From: Thalassospira sp.
Lineage (GTDB): Bacteria > Pseudomonadota > Alphaproteobacteria > Rhodospirillales > Thalassospiraceae
Assembly (NCBI RefSeq): GCF_002709775.1
Contig: NZ_PAQR01000058.1
Span: 1 to 64,000 of the forward strand
Direction: 5' to 3'
DNA: 64,000 nt
Shown here: piece by piece, positions 44,501 to 52,712 of the stretch
How the letters are laid out: the number at the start of each line of letters is the position of its first letter
Numbering within the stretch: the stretch's first letter is position 1
The notes under the pieces: model-generated
The model's database searches: none
Told to the model about the DNA's origin: nothing
The model's input: only the letters and a program-made list of their open reading frames with translations
Translations under genes and position numbers: made by a program

Positions 44501-46004
44501 CCAAATCCTCGCTGATATCCGCCTGCCCGCGCAGCGTCATTTCCGGCACATTCAGCGCCAGATTGCGGATCGCGATATCGGCAAAGTCCGGTGACATCTG
44601 CACATCAAGCGACAGATCCTGATTGGCGCCCAAGAACGCGCCGAGGCCGGCATCATCCCAATCCGTACCAGACGTCGAAAGCGCAAGCACTGCGTCAAGC
44701 GGATCATCAGGATCATCGGGTGCTGCCATATCAGCCTGCAAGGCGACATCGGCAATGCGTGAAACCGGCGTTTTCACATCCCGGCCATTCACGCGCACTG
44801 ACACGGCTGGCATCGCAAGATCGCCATTGGCCTGAAGCGATAGCCCAAGTTCTTCCCACGACACGGCATCATCCAGAAGTGCAGACATTTCGGGATCAAC
44901 ATCGGCAGCCAAATCGGCCGTGATCAGGCTTTCATCAAGATCAAGTTCGGTTGAGCCAGATAGTGACAGCACATCTGCCATCGCAATCGATAGGCGATCA
45001 AATGCAAGGGTCTGGGCCGATTGATCAAACGCCCCGCCAATGCCAAGGGTGATGTCCTTGCGCAAGGACGCAGGCAGCTGTTCACGCACGCGTTCCTGTG
45101 GCGCAACCGCACCATCAAGACCAAATGCCAGAACATCCGATGACAGTTGCACGGCGATATCGCTTTGAAGTGCGGCATAGCCCGCAGCCGAGAGGTCAAG
45201 CGTGCCTTTCCAGTCATCGGCCGGGCCATCACCGCGCAGGGCAATATTGATATCGGTTGCCGTTGCCGGATCAACACCGGCCAGTGTCATGACAAGCCCG
45301 TCATGACCCAACGCGCCATCTACCTCGGCTGCCAGTTGTTGCCTTGGTCCATCAAAGGAAAGATCAAGCTTAACCTTATCGGTGCCACCGTCGCGCGGCT
45401 GCAAATCAAGGAAGGCCGTCGCAGACAGGTTCGTTCCGACCTTTGCCCGACCGCTTAGGCTGTAAAGGAAACTCTTGCCAGTCAGTTGGTCAACAATGGC
45501 AATTTCGCCGAGTTCAAGCGCATCGAGCGACACAGCAAGCGGCATCGCAAAACCACCGCCTTCGGTCTCTTCTTCCGGGGCGGGTTCGGAACCCGTGCCA
45601 TCTGGCAATATGATATTGGCCGTCGCCAAACTGACGCGATCAATTTGCAAGCGCCCGGTCAGAAGTGCCGACGGCGACCAGTCAAAGGCGATATCACTGA
45701 GATCAAGATGAAGACCGTCTGTGTCCCGATCCATGGTGAGCTGATCAAGGCTCAACCCGGTCCAGAGACTGCCTTCAATCCGACCGAGCGCGAATTCGCT
45801 GTCGGTTGCCACAGACACGGTTTCATTGATCATGGGCGTCGCCATGCGCAAAACCGGTCCTGTGCCAGCCACCGCAATCACGCCAGCCAGTCCAAGCACG
45901 GTTCCACCAACACCATAGGCGGTATAACGCAGCCATTTCCGGTTTTGACGGCGCGGCGTGGCAGGTTTGGGGTCAATCGGTGGTGAAGTATCAGACCCGG
46001 TCAA
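41568..46004 (-). CDS. tamB: TamB, translocation and assembly module inner-membrane subunit
   Basis: A 1478-residue AsmA-like bridge protein. It has a basic N-terminus and one transmembrane anchor (about residues 28-48), then a very long repetitive beta-rich periplasmic region and a C-terminal DUF490/TamB domain ending VQYRLDY (DPMLDIKGVYTTEDLVVTAGF, SNPSLPEDEILSQVLFGKS). It spans the periplasm and works with TamA in outer-membrane protein insertion and probably lipid transport. The frame opens at a TTG (46004) overlapping the tamA stop as TTGA; no in-frame ATG upstream of the anchor is seen. Length is above the 1259 residues of E. coli TamB. Confidence 0.92.
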   Translation of the reverse strand: MTGSDTSPPIDPKPATPRRQNRKWLRYTAYGVGGTVLGLAGVIAVAGTGPVLRMATPMINETVSVATDSEFALGRIEGSLWTGLSLDQLTMDRDTDGLHLDLSDIAFDWSPSALLTGRLQIDRVSLATANIILPDGTGSEPAPEEETEGGGFAMPLAVSLDALELGEIAIVDQLTGKSFLYSLSGRAKVGTNLSATAFLDLQPRDGGTDKVKLDLSFDGPRQQLAAEVDGALGHDGLVMTLAGVDPATATDINIALRGDGPADDWKGTLDLSAAGYAALQSDIAVQLSSDVLAFGLDGAVAPQERVREQLPASLRKDITLGIGGAFDQSAQTLAFDRLSIAMADVLSLSGSTELDLDESLITADLAADVDPEMSALLDDAVSWEELGLSLQANGDLAMPAVSVRVNGRDVKTPVSRIADVALQADMAAPDDPDDPLDAVLALSTSGTDWDDAGLGAFLGANQDLSLDVQMSPDFADIAIRNLALNVPEMTLRGQADISEDLVVTTSDLVADIRDLAIFAPISGLDLRGQGQVALPDLTWSEANGLETGVEISATQSGFGIADLDRIVGTDPRITGTVTLAPDLDLTVDVSALETAMINGPLTLRITEAFEKLALESTLDIAPNVVPPDLGMEMAPAKLTANLDGDLAAPAGMIELRVPSVDVSGQSFSDVVLASRMSWSDQAVLSIGNTGKFTFGNRPYQVSANIVLPDDALRVEAISLKGEHIALNGDLSLPDYSIPMRGDFALSNLDAEWLDQFGASFINGTLAADIALRPENGRQSITANASARGLRMAGGDDANPTMIEDVELTATIGNAFETPEITADLEGRDITAGTVAISKVALEVDGGLDALGITMNSTGLYQGNVPLETDLVADLSLGNDIVVTASRLDAVIGDQTIGLRKPLEFTLRQNGRQQLDADLTVGTGHLVATLDQEAAQRSISGELHLNDVELGPWGRISGFDGLSGTANLDANLRETRGTLPNAEVRGRISGITAKAVADLKPFEMLLDIALAEGKLAGQASLGNGDIEALSAEGNVPLAISVLEQEFSPDLGAPVAGRVRLNGQIAEFWPYVPAPDHQMSGKIKLAVDVDGTLDDIRWNGDMALSDGRYENLEYGTILDQITLQGTFDQAGLSIPSITATDGGNGTLDASVDLDLLDGGEVRYDVEADLRNVALSRKDELQFWADVQTSVTGSQSEADIQSTVTVQRGEVDLTLALPESVPTIEIENLPDASQTESQQEAEEADNGFSGNLDVTVDIPGRLFVRGKGLDSEWGGRLEIAGTTDDPRITGQLSALRGQLDVIGKTFVIRDSQITFAGASPPDPMLDIKGVYTTEDLVVTAGFQGPSSDPELVLTSNPSLPEDEILSQVLFGKSQGSLSAVEAVQLASAVNELSGGGSGLDVVGSIRRFIGADVLRVGGGENGPEVKVGKYLTEGVYVGTKAGSTPGSSGVEVEIEVTPNISVTSESTEIDSKAGVQYRLDY

Positions 46005-48007
46005 AATGCCTGCCCCAGACTGATATAGAACTGATAGTCGTCATCAACATTGTCACGTTTATCAAGCGGCACGGCGACATCAAATCGCAACGGTCCGACC
46101 GCCGTGTAATAGCGGAAGCCAAGACCAGCCGCCCACAAAAGATCAATGTCTTCCGGCTCGGATCGGGCGTAGACGTTGCCGCCTTCGATGAACGGCACGA
46201 CACCAAAACTTTCAGTGACGCGGGCGCGGAATTCGGCACCGAGCTCAAGCACCGCACGCCCACCCAACGGATCATGTTCGTCATCAAGCGGCCCGACCTT
46301 TTGGTATTCATAGCCACGGATCGATCCGCCACCGCCGGAATAGAACCGCTTGTTCGATGGCAAGCTGCCACGTTCCTCGCCAATGATGGTCCCGGTGCGT
46401 GCACGGGCCGCGAAAACGTAGTCGCCATCATCATCGACCGACAGATATTGCGACCCGGCGAGTGACACCGTGGTGAAATTGGTGTCCTTGTCCGTCAGGC
46501 CCATATAGGGCGAGACATTGACTTCAAACCGGTTGCCTCGGGTCGGGTCAAGCGGGTTGTCGGTATTGTCATGACGCAGGATCCCGCGCAGACCGGCAAG
46601 GTAGAATTCCTCGTTCGGGGAGTCTGATCCGGTCAGGTCGGAATATTCAGCGGTCACACCAAACGTTCCCGTCCAGTTTTCCCAAAGCGGCCGTTCGATA
46701 CCGGCAAAGCTGTCGAGGGTTGAGCCGCTATAGGCGTCGGTATCGTTATTCTTGGCATTGGCCTCGGCAACGAATGACTGACGGCGTTCAAGGAATTGCG
46801 GTTTTTTGAATTCGGCCGACAGGCCCTGCTCAAGGCTTGATACATCAATGCCGAGCCGCAGGCGTTCCCCTGCCCCAAACAGGTTGCGGTGTTCCCAGAA
46901 CGCATTGGCGCCGGGGCCTTCGGCGGTTGAGAAATCGACCCCGCCACCGATGGAGCGCATCTTGCGTTCAACAACATCAATCTCGACCGGGACTTCGCCG
47001 TTTTCCTTGACGGGCCCTGCGACCTTGACGATCACACTGTCAAACAGGTTGGTTTGTGCAAGATCACGACGCGTGGTGCGCACCTGATCGGGGTGATATT
47101 GCTCGCCCGGTTCCCAGCTGTGATAACCCGCGATGAAGTCGGCATCGACATCCTGCGCACCGTTCACCGTGATATCGCCAAACTTGGCCAATGGTCCGGT
47201 ATTTAAGGCGTAATTGATGGTGATCGTCTTTTGCGCAGTATCGGCCATGACGGTGCGTTTTCCAGCTTCGACCAGCGGATATCCCTGTTCGCGCAAAATG
47301 TCGACGGCGTATTGCTCGCCCAGAATGATCGGCTCAGCGGTGGCGCGCTGCCCGATTTCAAGATTGGTCTTTTTAAGCTCTTCGTCTGTCGCGTGACGTT
47401 CCACCACCCGGTCGGGGCGCGTGATCACAAGATTGACCGCAGCGATCAGATAAGGCGTACCGACATCAATGTTATAGGTCAGCACCAACGGGGTGGGCTG
47501 ATCTGATTGTGGCTGATCGGTTGTTGGCTCCAGCACATCATTACCGGACTGACCATCAACCGGATCGGACCCCGGCTCGGAGTTGGCATCGGGCGCGGGG
47601 CTTTCGGTTGCCTTTTCCTTGATATCAAAGGTGATCTGACCGTCATAAAAGCCGTTTGACCGAAGGACCGCCTGAAAACGTTCGACATCATCCTCTGCCC
47701 GGCGCTGCAGGCCTGCGCGCGATGCGGTCGGGCGCGATTGCAGTCTGCGTGCGGTACTCACCGCTTCCAGGGCAGCAATCAGGTTTTCTTCCTGTGGATC
47801 AATGCCGGTGATTTCGACTTCATAGGGGATGGTTGATTGCAGATCATCTTGCACAATCTGGTTGTCAGACCCGCTTCCGAACCCGAGCACACCGTTCAAG
47901 CCTTCGTCTGAAGCGCATGCCGACAGCATCGTTCCCGCCAACAAAAGCGGAACGACTGCAATCCGGCGCCCGGCGAACGGGACTTTTTGTTGGATGCGCT
48001 TATTCAA
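46001..48007 (-). CDS. tamA: TamA-like Omp85 outer-membrane protein with a lipobox
   Basis: A 668-residue BamA/TamA-family protein: signal region 1-31, POTRA domains (about 60-330) and a C-terminal 16-strand-type barrel (about 340-668) ending in an aromatic residue (FYISLGQAF). The signal ends LLLAGTMLSACAS, a good lipobox with cysteine at residue 31, which would make it a lipoprotein; E. coli TamA is not. An acidic, Pro/Ser-rich insert (about 115-150) interrupts the first POTRA region. Translation appears to start at TTG (48007) after AAGGG, as no in-frame ATG precedes the signal peptide. Confidence 0.9.
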   Translation of the reverse strand: MNKRIQQKVPFAGRRIAVVPLLLAGTMLSACASDEGLNGVLGFGSGSDNQIVQDDLQSTIPYEVEITGIDPQEENLIAALEAVSTARRLQSRPTASRAGLQRRAEDDVERFQAVLRSNGFYDGQITFDIKEKATESPAPDANSEPGSDPVDGQSGNDVLEPTTDQPQSDQPTPLVLTYNIDVGTPYLIAAVNLVITRPDRVVERHATDEELKKTNLEIGQRATAEPIILGEQYAVDILREQGYPLVEAGKRTVMADTAQKTITINYALNTGPLAKFGDITVNGAQDVDADFIAGYHSWEPGEQYHPDQVRTTRRDLAQTNLFDSVIVKVAGPVKENGEVPVEIDVVERKMRSIGGGVDFSTAEGPGANAFWEHRNLFGAGERLRLGIDVSSLEQGLSAEFKKPQFLERRQSFVAEANAKNNDTDAYSGSTLDSFAGIERPLWENWTGTFGVTAEYSDLTGSDSPNEEFYLAGLRGILRHDNTDNPLDPTRGNRFEVNVSPYMGLTDKDTNFTTVSLAGSQYLSVDDDGDYVFAARARTGTIIGEERGSLPSNKRFYSGGGGSIRGYEYQKVGPLDDEHDPLGGRAVLELGAEFRARVTESFGVVPFIEGGNVYARSEPEDIDLLWAAGLGFRYYTAVGPLRFDVAVPLDKRDNVDDDYQFYISLGQAF

Positions 48008-48020
48008 ACCATCGTGCCCT

Positions 48021-48098
48021 TGAACGGTTCACTTCCCCAGGATGATACGTGTGAACCTGATTTTTTGATCGTCTTTTCCATATAGGTTCAAACGATCA
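48021..48098. promoter_or_regulatory. Repeated TGAAC/GTTCA sites and interleaved inverted repeats upstream of tamA
   Basis: TGAAC-G-GTTCA (48021-48031) is a perfect palindrome; TGAACCT (48052-48058) and AGGTTCA (48084-48090) repeat the half-site at about 30-bp spacing. TGATCGT (48066-48072) pairs with ACGATCA (48092-48098), interleaved with the previous pair, so the RNA could form a pseudoknot. The rest of the 291-bp gap to the next gene shows nothing clear. Confidence 0.4.
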
Positions 48099-48298
48099 GG
48101 ATCATTAAATGTTTCACAGCAGTCTTTTGAAAACACCATATTTTCATTCGTCGCGCTGGTCGAGTGTGACCTGTGCCATCATCCATGAAAAAATGGCATG
48201 GCTATGAACGATAAATGCGCTTGTGACATTTTATCTTTGAGCGTACCGGGAGTTGAGCGCAACATGTTTGCCACACCCCATCGCACGAGAGCCGCACA

Positions 48299-50269
48299 GT
48301 GACTTCGAGCCAGACCAATACTGTCATTATCCGTGCCGCCGTTCGCGCCGACCTTGATGGGCTTTGCGCCCTTGAGACTGGCAATTTCGAAAGTGACCTG
48401 ATCTCGCGCGCATCTTTCTCGCGCTTCCTGCGTCAGGCCAGTGCGCGCCTCCTTGTTGCGGATGCCGGCGATGCCGATCATCCCGAGATTGTCGGCTATG
48501 GCTTGCTGTTGCTGCGCACCAATACGGTGACGGCGCGGATTTACTCGCTGGCAATAGCAAAAGACTGGCGCGGCAAGGGCTTGGGCACACAACTTCTGGC
48601 CGGGCTTGAAAACCTTGCGATGGATGCGGGATGCACGCGCATGCGCCTTGAAGTGCGCATTTCCAACGAAACCGCGCGCAATCTTTATGAACGTCATGGC
48701 TATGTCCAGATTGCCGAACTTCCGGGCTATTACGAAGATGGTGGTGATGGCATCAGGCTTGAACATGCGCTTTATGACGGCGAAGGCACTGTCACCCCGG
48801 CTGTTGCCACCGGTGCGCCACTGATTCTGGTTGATCGTCTGTCGGATCAACGCTTTGCCGTGTCGGGTGCACGTGTGATGCGGGTCCGCGATTATCTTGC
48901 CCTTGATCACGGGGTGCGCAACCGGCGTGTCATCAACCTTTGCCAGTCCTATGAATATCTGTCGCGCGGGTATTATTGCAGCTTGCTGGCCGCAGCCCGG
49001 GCAGAACGTGTCATTCCCGAGGCCGATGTTCTTTTGGACCTGAACTGGAAACGCTTGCAGAAAACCGCACGTTCCGAGCTCAGCCCGCAAATCATTGAGG
49101 CACTGGAAAAATCGGGCCAGACACCGGAACAGGCCCCGGATCATATCGATGTCTATTTCGGGCGCACGGCAAACAAGAAATTCCGGCAGATCGGCGAACG
49201 CGCCTTTGATCAGTTCCGCTGCCCGATCCTGCGCCTGCATCTTAATCGGCAAGACCGCAAGATCCTGCGCGAAATCGAAGCCCCATCGCTCAATCAGCTT
49301 GATGACAGCAACCTTGCCGAGTTCGAAGCCGCCTTGCGTGCCTATCTACGCGGGCGTGTGCGCAAACAGGGCAACGTCACCCCGCCGACCGCCCTTGTCG
49401 CGATCCTGCATGACCCGGATGAAGTCCTGCCCCCGTCAGACAAGGAGGCGCTGGCCAATTTCGTGCAGGCCGCATCCGACCTTGGGGCGAAGGCCGAGTT
49501 GATTACGGCAAAGGATTTTCATCATCTTTCGGAATTTGATGCCCTTTTGATCCGAGAAACCACGGCCCTTGATCACCATACCTATCGCTTTGCCAAGCGT
49601 GCGGTGAAGGAAGGCATGCCGGTGATTGATGATCCGGACTCGATGCTGCGTTGTACCAACAAAGTCTACTTGGCCGAGTTGCTGCGCACCCACCGTATCC
49701 CGGCCCCAAAAAGTGCGATCTTTGACAAACGCCGCATTGCCGAGATCGGCCAGCAGTTCAGCTTCCCATCGGTTCTGAAGGTGCCGGATGGTTGTTTCTC
49801 GCGCGGGGTGCGCAAGGTGAAATCACCAGAGCACCTTAATGAAGTTGCGACCGAGATGTTCAAAAACTCCGAACTTCTCGTCATTCAGGAATATGTCGAA
49901 ACCACCTTTGACTGGCGTATTGGTGTTCTGGGTGGTGAGGCTATTTTTGCCAGCCGCTATTTCATGGCGCCGGGCCACTGGCAGATCGTCAAACATGAAG
50001 ATGACGGCAAAAGCTTTGAGGAAGGCGGATTTGAAACCTTGCCCGTCGAACAGGCCCCGGCCGACATCGTCGCTACGGCCCTTGCGTCTGCCCGCCTGAT
50101 GGGTGATGGCCTTTATGGTGTGGACGTCAAGGAAACACCGCACGGCCCGATGGTGATCGAGGTGAATGACAACCCGAATATCGATGCCGGTGTCGAAGAC
50201 GTAGTGCTGGGCATGGATCTGTATCGCCGGATCATTGCCCATCTTCTGGGCAAGATCGCGCGGCCATAA
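48299..50269 (+). CDS. GNAT acetyltransferase fused to a RimK-type ATP-grasp ligase
   Basis: A 656-residue fusion. Residues 8-158 are a GNAT domain with the acetyl-CoA loop RGKGLG (91-96). Residues about 178-365 form the region that precedes ATP-grasp in a RimK-like subgroup (LCQSYEYLSRGYYCSLLAAARA). Residues about 365-650 are the ATP-grasp fold: nucleotide lysine K494 (VLKVPDG), hinge IQEYVE (529-534), metal ligands D609 (GVDVKE) and E621/N623 (IEVNDNPN). Such ligases form amide bonds between a carboxylate and an amine via acyl phosphate. The GTG at 48299 follows GAGAG; no better start is in frame. The convergent gene encodes a GNAT-peptidase fusion, likely its partner. Confidence 0.88.
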   Translation: MTSSQTNTVIIRAAVRADLDGLCALETGNFESDLISRASFSRFLRQASARLLVADAGDADHPEIVGYGLLLLRTNTVTARIYSLAIAKDWRGKGLGTQLLAGLENLAMDAGCTRMRLEVRISNETARNLYERHGYVQIAELPGYYEDGGDGIRLEHALYDGEGTVTPAVATGAPLILVDRLSDQRFAVSGARVMRVRDYLALDHGVRNRRVINLCQSYEYLSRGYYCSLLAAARAERVIPEADVLLDLNWKRLQKTARSELSPQIIEALEKSGQTPEQAPDHIDVYFGRTANKKFRQIGERAFDQFRCPILRLHLNRQDRKILREIEAPSLNQLDDSNLAEFEAALRAYLRGRVRKQGNVTPPTALVAILHDPDEVLPPSDKEALANFVQAASDLGAKAELITAKDFHHLSEFDALLIRETTALDHHTYRFAKRAVKEGMPVIDDPDSMLRCTNKVYLAELLRTHRIPAPKSAIFDKRRIAEIGQQFSFPSVLKVPDGCFSRGVRKVKSPEHLNEVATEMFKNSELLVIQEYVETTFDWRIGVLGGEAIFASRYFMAPGHWQIVKHEDDGKSFEEGGFETLPVEQAPADIVATALASARLMGDGLYGVDVKETPHGPMVIEVNDNPNIDAGVEDVVLGMDLYRRIIAHLLGKIARP

Positions 50270-50301
50270 GCGGATTGCAGTGGATTGCAGACACATAAAA
50301 T

Positions 50302-50325
50302 GGCCGGGTTTTACCCGGCCTTTTT
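50302..50325. terminator. Shared terminator of the convergent fusion genes
   Basis: A perfect 8-bp stem (GGCCGGGT / ACCCGGCC) with a three-base loop is followed by TTTTT for the plus-strand gene. The 3' arm contains the stop codon of the minus-strand gene, whose own side has an ATTTT run. Confidence 0.88.
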
Positions 50326-51447
50326 GTCAATGAAGACAGCGGCTTGCAGCTTGTCGCGACCATAGCGCGCCATCAGATCGAATTCCTGGCGCAGGATGGG
50401 GACGGACAGGCAATCGCTTCCGGTAAAGGGCTCATGGTCCTCGCCAATGTCGGGATCGCTGATATAGACGAACCGGTCATCAAAGCCCGACACCACCACC
50501 CAATGCGGGATCTTGTCACCGTAAATGCGGTACTGGCTGATCAGAACCAGTGCCATCTTGCCTTGTTTGGTGCGCTCTTCGATCTCGGCCACACCAAACG
50601 GGCCGGTCGTCACCGGAATACCAGCGTCAGCTGCCTGACGGGCAAAGTCGTAATGCACCAGTTCGACCACTTCACGGTTTTTCGGCTTTCGAACGGTATC
50701 GACAAATAAGGGCCCATCGCGGCTACTGAGGACCTCGGCGTCAAAGCCGCGTTTGTGTGCCGCAAGCGCCAACCCAAGCGGGCCACAGCCACCATGCCCG
50801 GATGTCATAAATATCGTGGTCGCTTCACGCCACAGCGCGATTTCAAGATTGCGATCAAGTTCGATGTCCTGATCCAGCGCATTCATCGCCATCATCAGGG
50901 CCGCCGGACCACAGGTGAATGGCAAGGTCTGGTGATAGAAATGGATCGGCGATGGCAGACGCATGGCGTTTGGCACCAGCACCTTTTCCATGCGAAGGGC
51001 GTTGCTATGATCGGGATAGTAATCGGGATAAAGGGCGAACTCGCGGTAGCCGTTTGCAGCAAACAAGCCGATCGCATGCGGGTTTTTCTGACTGACTTCA
51101 AGACGCAGGATCGGCGCACCGAAATCAAGGCTGAGTTCCTCGGCCTGAGCGATCAGGGCGCGACCAATCCCCTGCCCGCGTTGATCGAGTGACACCGCCA
51201 TGGAATAAAGCCGCGCAAGCGCGACATTGCGGCGAAAGATCACCAGCGCATAGCCGACAACGGTCCCTTCACCGGTTTCGGCCACAGTCAAACGTGCGGT
51301 TTCACTGCCGATAAAGCGTTTGAAGGCACGCCGGTTCAGTCGGTCAACGTCAAAGGACCGGTTTTCAATTTCGCACAGCGCATCAAGATCATCGCTCTTG
51401 GCCGGTCGAAATCGGATGTCTGGGAGTTGGTCTGCGTTTGACGTCAT
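50311..51447 (-). CDS. GNAT acetyltransferase fused to a C39-like cysteine peptidase
   Basis: A 378-residue fusion. Residues 11-158 are a GNAT domain (acetyl-CoA loop RGQGIG, 90-95), and residues about 165-375 are a papain-like C39-type peptidase: Q173 and C179 in HQTLPFTCGPAALMMAMNAL, H315 in IPHWVVVSGFD and D331 in YISDPDIGE. Unlike bacteriocin exporters, there is no ABC or membrane part, so it should act in the cytoplasm. I choose the ATG at 51447, just before the GNAT domain; upstream in-frame starts (51471, 51495, TTG 51528) add unmatched sequence. Its GNAT domain resembles that of the convergent ATP-grasp protein along its length. Confidence 0.87.
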   Translation of the reverse strand: MTSNADQLPDIRFRPAKSDDLDALCEIENRSFDVDRLNRRAFKRFIGSETARLTVAETGEGTVVGYALVIFRRNVALARLYSMAVSLDQRGQGIGRALIAQAEELSLDFGAPILRLEVSQKNPHAIGLFAANGYREFALYPDYYPDHSNALRMEKVLVPNAMRLPSPIHFYHQTLPFTCGPAALMMAMNALDQDIELDRNLEIALWREATTIFMTSGHGGCGPLGLALAAHKRGFDAEVLSSRDGPLFVDTVRKPKNREVVELVHYDFARQAADAGIPVTTGPFGVAEIEERTKQGKMALVLISQYRIYGDKIPHWVVVSGFDDRFVYISDPDIGEDHEPFTGSDCLSVPILRQEFDLMARYGRDKLQAAVFIDKKAG

Positions 51448-51593
51448 ACCGGTATCACTTGATAAAACCATGCCAAAGACAGCATGCGCGGACATATCGT
51501 CATGAAACGCACCAAAGGTATAGTGCAATTTATGCGATGCTCACTGCGTTTTTTGCACAGCAACGCACCGCATAACCTGCACATTCAAACGGC

Positions 51594-52007
51594 TTAGCCG
51601 CGTGCTGCAATCCGTGGGGCGAGCGGGGCCATATCATAGCCGGCATCAGCCGCAGCCTTGATGATGTCACCTGCCGGCATTTGCCCGGCATTGGCCAGCG
51701 ACCAAAGAATGGTGCAACGCGTGCCACTGCGGCAATAGGCGAAGACGGGCTTCTCGGCGGCTGCCAGATTGGCGCCAAAGGCGTCTGCATCCGCATCGGA
51801 AACATTGCCACTCGCAACCGGCTGGAAAATCGCCTTCATACCGGCGGCTTCGGCCTTGGCAGCAATTTCAGAAAAAGAAGGCTGTCCCGGATCTTCGCCG
51901 TCCGGACGATTGCAGATGATGGTTTTGAACCCGGCCGCAGCGATTTGGTCAATCGCCTCAAGCGGCATTTGCGGGGATACAGTCAGTTCATCACTCAGGC
52001 GTTTCAT
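51594..52007 (-). CDS. TIGR01244-type sulfurtransferase/phosphatase-like protein
   Basis: A 137-residue protein of the DUF442/Blh-like family, related to tyrosine phosphatases and rhodaneses. The start TVSPQMPLEAIDQIAAAGFKTIICNRPDGEDPGQPSF is diagnostic, and the active loop is YCRSGTRC with C92. The loop has rhodanese length (C-R-S-G-x-R), not the CX5R of phosphatases, so sulfur transfer is more likely. I start at the ATG at 52007. In other bacteria such proteins occur with sulfide-detoxification genes; here a small YgaP-like membrane protein follows on the same strand. Confidence 0.82.
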   Translation of the reverse strand: MKRLSDELTVSPQMPLEAIDQIAAAGFKTIICNRPDGEDPGQPSFSEIAAKAEAAGMKAIFQPVASGNVSDADADAFGANLAAAEKPVFAYCRSGTRCTILWSLANAGQMPAGDIIKAAADAGYDMAPLAPRIAARG

Positions 52008-52166
52008 TTTTATATTCCGTTCGTCGTTGCTGGTCGCCGCGCCCGATTGGTCAGGCATCAACAGCACATATACGCAGCATACCGTACAAAGGTACGGATG
52101 CCAGCATAACGTTCACACAACAACAGATCGAACGGAATATTCCGGTCTCAAACGCCGTTTATCGCG

Positions 52167-52391
52167 CTATTTCGAAAGCGGGCAGGTCCGCAGACCAAAC
52201 AGCATGTAAAGCGGGCAGAAGCGCAAAGCCGCCGTCACCAGCATGACAACGCCAGCAGCAATCATCACCCAACCATATACGCCATAGGCCATGCCACCAT
52301 CTTCGGGGCCTGCTGAAACAAACGGCAGAGCCAGCAAAACAACACCGGCAATTGCACGTACGAGGCGGTCCAGAGTTCCAACATTTGCCAT
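52167..52391 (-). CDS. Small DUF2892/YgaP-like inner-membrane protein
   Basis: A 74-residue protein with two hydrophobic segments (about 10-26 and 36-56) and the closing motif RFCPLYMLFGLRTCPL. This matches the transmembrane domain of YgaP-type sulfurtransferases, here encoded without a rhodanese domain. An AAGGAGG site precedes the ATG. It lies upstream of the TIGR01244 protein on the same strand. A joint role in membrane sulfur handling is inferred. Confidence 0.85.
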   Translation of the reverse strand: MANVGTLDRLVRAIAGVVLLALPFVSAGPEDGGMAYGVYGWVMIAAGVVMLVTAALRFCPLYMLFGLRTCPLSK

Positions 52392-52712
52392 ATATTCCTC
52401 CTTGGGAAAGGTTATTGCTTGTCCTCATTACATAACATTATGAACTATTGTTCTTCATTGATAAGAATCAATGCGCCTAACCGTTGGTGCGTAAATTATC
52501 CAAACGAATAGAAGAAGCCTTGCCTTTGCGATTTGACCGTGCAAAAAGCGATCAAAATCAAAAACATCAGGGAAATCGTTCGTGTCTTTTCACGTCTTCA
52601 CCAGCTTGCGTTCAACCGCGAGATACAATGATTTGTCCAAGCAGATCACGGGGCAATTCACGCGATAAAAGATCGTTGCGTTTCAACCTGTTAAAGCACA
52701 GGATGGCATATC
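52392..52712. promoter_or_regulatory. 321-bp divergent promoter region with a 7-bp inverted repeat
   Basis: CATTGAT-AAGA-ATCAATG (52456-52473) is a perfect 18-bp interrupted palindrome, 65 bp upstream of the small membrane protein. It may be an operator for that gene. The region is AT-rich; an ORF inside 52484-52741 looks spurious. The promoter of the GNAT at 52713 should also lie here. Confidence 0.4.

Noticed and set aside
48179-49252. A 357-codon minus-strand ORF covering the GNAT part of the ATP-grasp fusion
   Set aside because: The plus-strand frame carries all GNAT and ATP-grasp motifs; this one is its shadow.
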